Positions 5,771 through 7,048 of a stretch of 7,048 nucleotides of DNA are shown here, piece after piece. Positions within the stretch are counted from its first letter, which is position 1, and every line of letters starts with the position of its first letter. A program made the position numbers and the translations under genes. The notes under the pieces are model-generated. The model was not told the DNA's origin. It ran no database searches and worked only from the letters and a program-made list of their open reading frames with translations. Origin of the DNA: a bacterium (lineage in GTDB: Bacteria; Patescibacteriota; Patescibacteriia; Patescibacteriales; Patescibacteriaceae); NCBI GenBank assembly GCA_021818075.1, contig JAKAFD010000039.1:1-7048 (forward strand), in the 5' to 3' direction.

Positions 5771-5793
5771 CTACTTTTTCCTAGAAAAAGTAG
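5771..5793. repeat. 10-bp hairpin just downstream of prfA
   Basis: CTACTTTTTC (5771-5780) pairs with GAAAAAGTAG (5784-5793) around a 3-nt loop. It lies 11 bp past the prfA stop. On the minus strand it is followed by CAAAAAG rather than a U tract, so it is at best a weak terminator or a 3'-end stabilising hairpin. CTACTTTTT-type palindromes recur as repeats in many metagenome-derived genomes (from memory). Confidence 0.55.
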
Positions 5794-5804
5794 AGAAGAA
5801 AAGT

Positions 5805-6839
5805 TTATTGCTTCAGTCTCTCTTTAAGCGTTGCCAGCATTTTACTCATATCACCCTCTAAAATAGATTTGATATCATGCCACGATTCGCCCACGCGGTG
5901 GTCGGTGATGCGGTCTTGGGGAAAGTTGTAGGTGCGGATTTTGTCGGCGCGTTCGCCCGCGCCCACCATTTCCTTGCGGGCGGCTGATTCTTTGGCGCGT
6001 TTTTCTTCTTCCGCTTTGGCCAAAAGCCGCGAGCGCAAGACCTGCAGGGCTTTTTCTTTGTTTTGGTGCTGGGATTTTTGGTCCTGGCAGGAAACAATCA
6101 TACCGGTCGGAATGTGTAAAATGCGAATCGCCGAGTAAGTGGTGTTGACCGACTGGCCGCCCGGGCCGGACGAGCAAAAAGTGTCAATGCGGATATCCGA
6201 GGGTTTAATCTCAATATCGGTTTCTTGCGCTTCGGGGAAAACCGTGACGGTGATGGTGGAAGTATGAACGCGGCCGGCTTTTTCGGTGGCGGGCACGCGC
6301 TGGACGCGGTGCGTCCCCGCTTCAAATTTAAAATCGCCGTAAGCGCCTTTGCCCACAACTTCAAAAGTTATTTCTTTAAAGCCGCCCAAATCGGTGCGGG
6401 ACGAATCCAGCAAATCAATTTTCCAGCCGCGGTTTTCAGCCCAACGGGAGTACATGCGGAAAAGTTCGGCGGCGAAAAGCGAGGCCTCATCGCCGCCCGT
6501 GCCGGCGCGGATTTCAATGATGGCGGTTTTTTTGTCATTGGGGTCGGCGGGGTGCAGTTCGGCTTCAATTTTAGTTTTCAAATCCGTTTCTTTATTTTTT
6601 AATGCCGAGAGTTCGCTTTCCGCCAGGGCTGCCAGTTCGGCGTCAGAGCCTTTCATTACCGTTTCGTGTTCGGTAATTTCCGCCACAATTTTTTCCCAGT
6701 CGTTAATTAAACCGACCACTTCGGCCAATTCGGCGCGCGCCTTGCCCAGCTCGGCCACCTTTTTGGCGTCATTAAACACGGCCGGGTCGGATAACTCAGC
6801 TTCTATCTGTTTGAATTTGGTTTTGATATCGCTATACAT
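5805..6839 (-). CDS. prfA: Peptide chain release factor 1 (RF1)
   Basis: RF1 reads UAA and UAG in the ribosomal A site and triggers peptide release. The 344 residues compare with about 360 in E. coli, because the N-terminus is about 10 residues shorter. The N-terminal coiled-coil domain spans ~1-95. The family signature IRAGTGGDEASLFAAELFRMY is at 110-130. The codon-recognition tripeptide is PAT (183-185, in HRVQRVPATE), which identifies RF1 rather than RF2. The catalytic GGQ is at 227-229 in SGPGGQSVNT, and Gln229 is the PrmC target. The C-terminal part has the basic HQNKEKALQVLRSRL helix and the TYNFPQDRITDHR motif (303-315). The ATG at 6839 has no Shine-Dalgarno sequence. Upstream lies a degenerate repeat of the same first codons in the same frame, separated by a palindrome and one TAA, so the native start region appears rearranged. 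prmC follows on the same strand beyond the inserted cassette. Confidence 0.96.
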   Translation of the reverse strand: MYSDIKTKFKQIEAELSDPAVFNDAKKVAELGKARAELAEVVGLINDWEKIVAEITEHETVMKGSDAELAALAESELSALKNKETDLKTKIEAELHPADPNDKKTAIIEIRAGTGGDEASLFAAELFRMYSRWAENRGWKIDLLDSSRTDLGGFKEITFEVVGKGAYGDFKFEAGTHRVQRVPATEKAGRVHTSTITVTVFPEAQETDIEIKPSDIRIDTFCSSGPGGQSVNTTYSAIRILHIPTGMIVSCQDQKSQHQNKEKALQVLRSRLLAKAEEEKRAKESAARKEMVGAGERADKIRTYNFPQDRITDHRVGESWHDIKSILEGDMSKMLATLKERLKQ

Positions 6840-6867
6840 AAACTTTGAAATAATATTAAGCTTCTGG

Positions 6868-6915
6868 ATCCCGGCTCGCGCTTCATTGCCTTATGGCAAT
6901 TCGCTTGGCCGGGAT
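6868..6915. repeat. Nested palindrome in the prfA leader (REP-like element)
   Basis: The outer arms ATCCCGGC (6868-6875) and GCCGGGAT (6908-6915) enclose inner arms ATTGCC (6885-6890) and GGCAAT (6895-6900) around the loop TTAT. The GGATCCCGG...CCGGGATGAC arrangement is typical of dispersed palindromic repeats in bacterial genomes. It is GC-rich within an AT-rich leader, and so looks inserted. Confidence 0.7.
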
Positions 6916-6959
6916 GACGGCTCACACGCCGTCAATTTTTTCTTGATACCACTATACAT
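6891..6959 (-). other. Degenerate second copy of the prfA start / 22-codon leader ORF
   Basis: Reading minus from ATG 6959 gives MYSGIKKKLTACEPSSRPS plus ELP, then TAA (6893-6891). The first eight residues mirror the RF1 start MYSDIKTK. At DNA level 22 of 28 bases from the ATG agree with those at 6839, by hand alignment. The copy is exactly 120 bp (40 codons) upstream, so it is in frame with prfA, with a single stop between. It may be a translated leader or only a duplication relic. Confidence 0.55.
6915..6941 (+). terminator. Terminator-like hairpin in the prfA leader, plus orientation
   Basis: TGACGGC (6915-6921) pairs with GCCGTCA (6928-6934) around a 6-nt loop, then AT6 on the plus strand. 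No plus-strand gene ends here, so its role may be to stop antisense transcription into the divergent region, or it may be just part of the inserted repeat. In the minus-strand RNA it forms a leader hairpin. Confidence 0.35.
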
Positions 6960-7002
6960 AAATAGAATAATTAAAAAACGGTTGTCTGCTTTATTCTATT
7001 TA
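6959..7002. repeat. 12-bp inverted repeat upstream of the prfA leader start
   Basis: TAAATAGAATAA (6959-6970) and TTATTCTATTTA (6991-7002) are perfect inverted copies separated by 20 bp. The arm at 6959-6970 abuts the duplicated ATG, and the other arm spans the predicted transcription start near 6998. Confidence 0.6.
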
Positions 7003-7042
7003 AGATTATAACAATCCTAAACAAAACAAACCAGACAACCGT
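6978..7042. repeat. 11-bp inverted repeat spanning the prfA promoter
   Basis: ACGGTTGTCTG (6978-6988) and CAGACAACCGT (7032-7042) are perfect inverted copies 43 bp apart. On the minus strand the distal arm is followed by TTTTTT (6977-6972), which is terminator-like for transcripts entering from beyond the window. The -10 box lies in the loop. Confidence 0.55.
7005..7013 (-). promoter_or_regulatory. Extended -10 of the probable prfA promoter
   Basis: On the minus strand TGTTATAAT is a perfect extended -10 identical to that before the pilin-like gene. No good -35 is seen at 16-18 bp. Predicted transcription starts near 6998, about 39 nt before the duplicated ATG at 6959 and 159 nt before the prfA ATG. 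Confidence 0.6.
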
Positions 7043-7048
7043 CGGGGT

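Noticed and set aside
6349..7011. A 220-codon plus-strand open frame opposite prfA
   Set aside because: It is antisense to strongly conserved RF1 codons, is Ser/Ala-rich as expected from a complementary frame, and has no start signals.

Overview
The window reads like a chromosomal segment of a small-genome bacterium, most probably a member of the Candidate Phyla Radiation (Patescibacteria, Parcubacteria-like). This is inferred, not measured. The reasons are the pairing of rodA with a long-form L25 gene, a GFTLIE prepilin with a stretched leader, a near-absence of Shine-Dalgarno sequences at most starts, extended -10 promoters placed almost on top of start codons, low-complexity repeats inserted inside housekeeping proteins, and a small unknown protein that resembles, from memory, a family common in these genomes. 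All seven main genes end in TAA.

Layout, left to right. The 3' end of an unrecognised gene (1-459, +) is closed by an intrinsic terminator. A rodA-type SEDS glycosyltransferase gene (526-1632, +) and a ribosomal protein L25 gene (1648-2277, +) follow with a 15-nt gap and probably form one transcription unit ending at a strong terminator. An extended -10 promoter directly after that terminator drives a 555-residue type IV prepilin-like protein with a large glycine- and cysteine-rich C-terminal half (2371-4038, +). It converges on prmC (4084-4959, -), and one bidirectional hairpin serves both.

Right of prmC lies a self-contained opposite-strand cassette. It has a consensus sigma-70-type promoter, a good ribosome binding site, a 168-codon gene of unknown function (5058-5564, +), two tandem terminators, and then about 130 bp of inverted-repeat DNA. 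prfA (release factor 1) follows on the minus strand (5805-6839). PrmC methylates the GGQ glutamine of RF1, and the two genes are often adjacent. Here they remain in the expected order and strand but are separated by the cassette. The prfA leader (6840-7048) is unusual: it carries a degenerate second copy of the prfA start, a nested palindrome, an in-frame TAA, an extended -10 promoter and two interlocking inverted repeats.

Most genes are housekeeping (cell shape, ribosome, translation termination). The parts most worth a second look are the pilin/glycine-rich fusion, the unknown gene splitting prfA from prmC, the rearranged prfA leader, and the repeats spliced in frame into PrmC and the pilin leader peptide.
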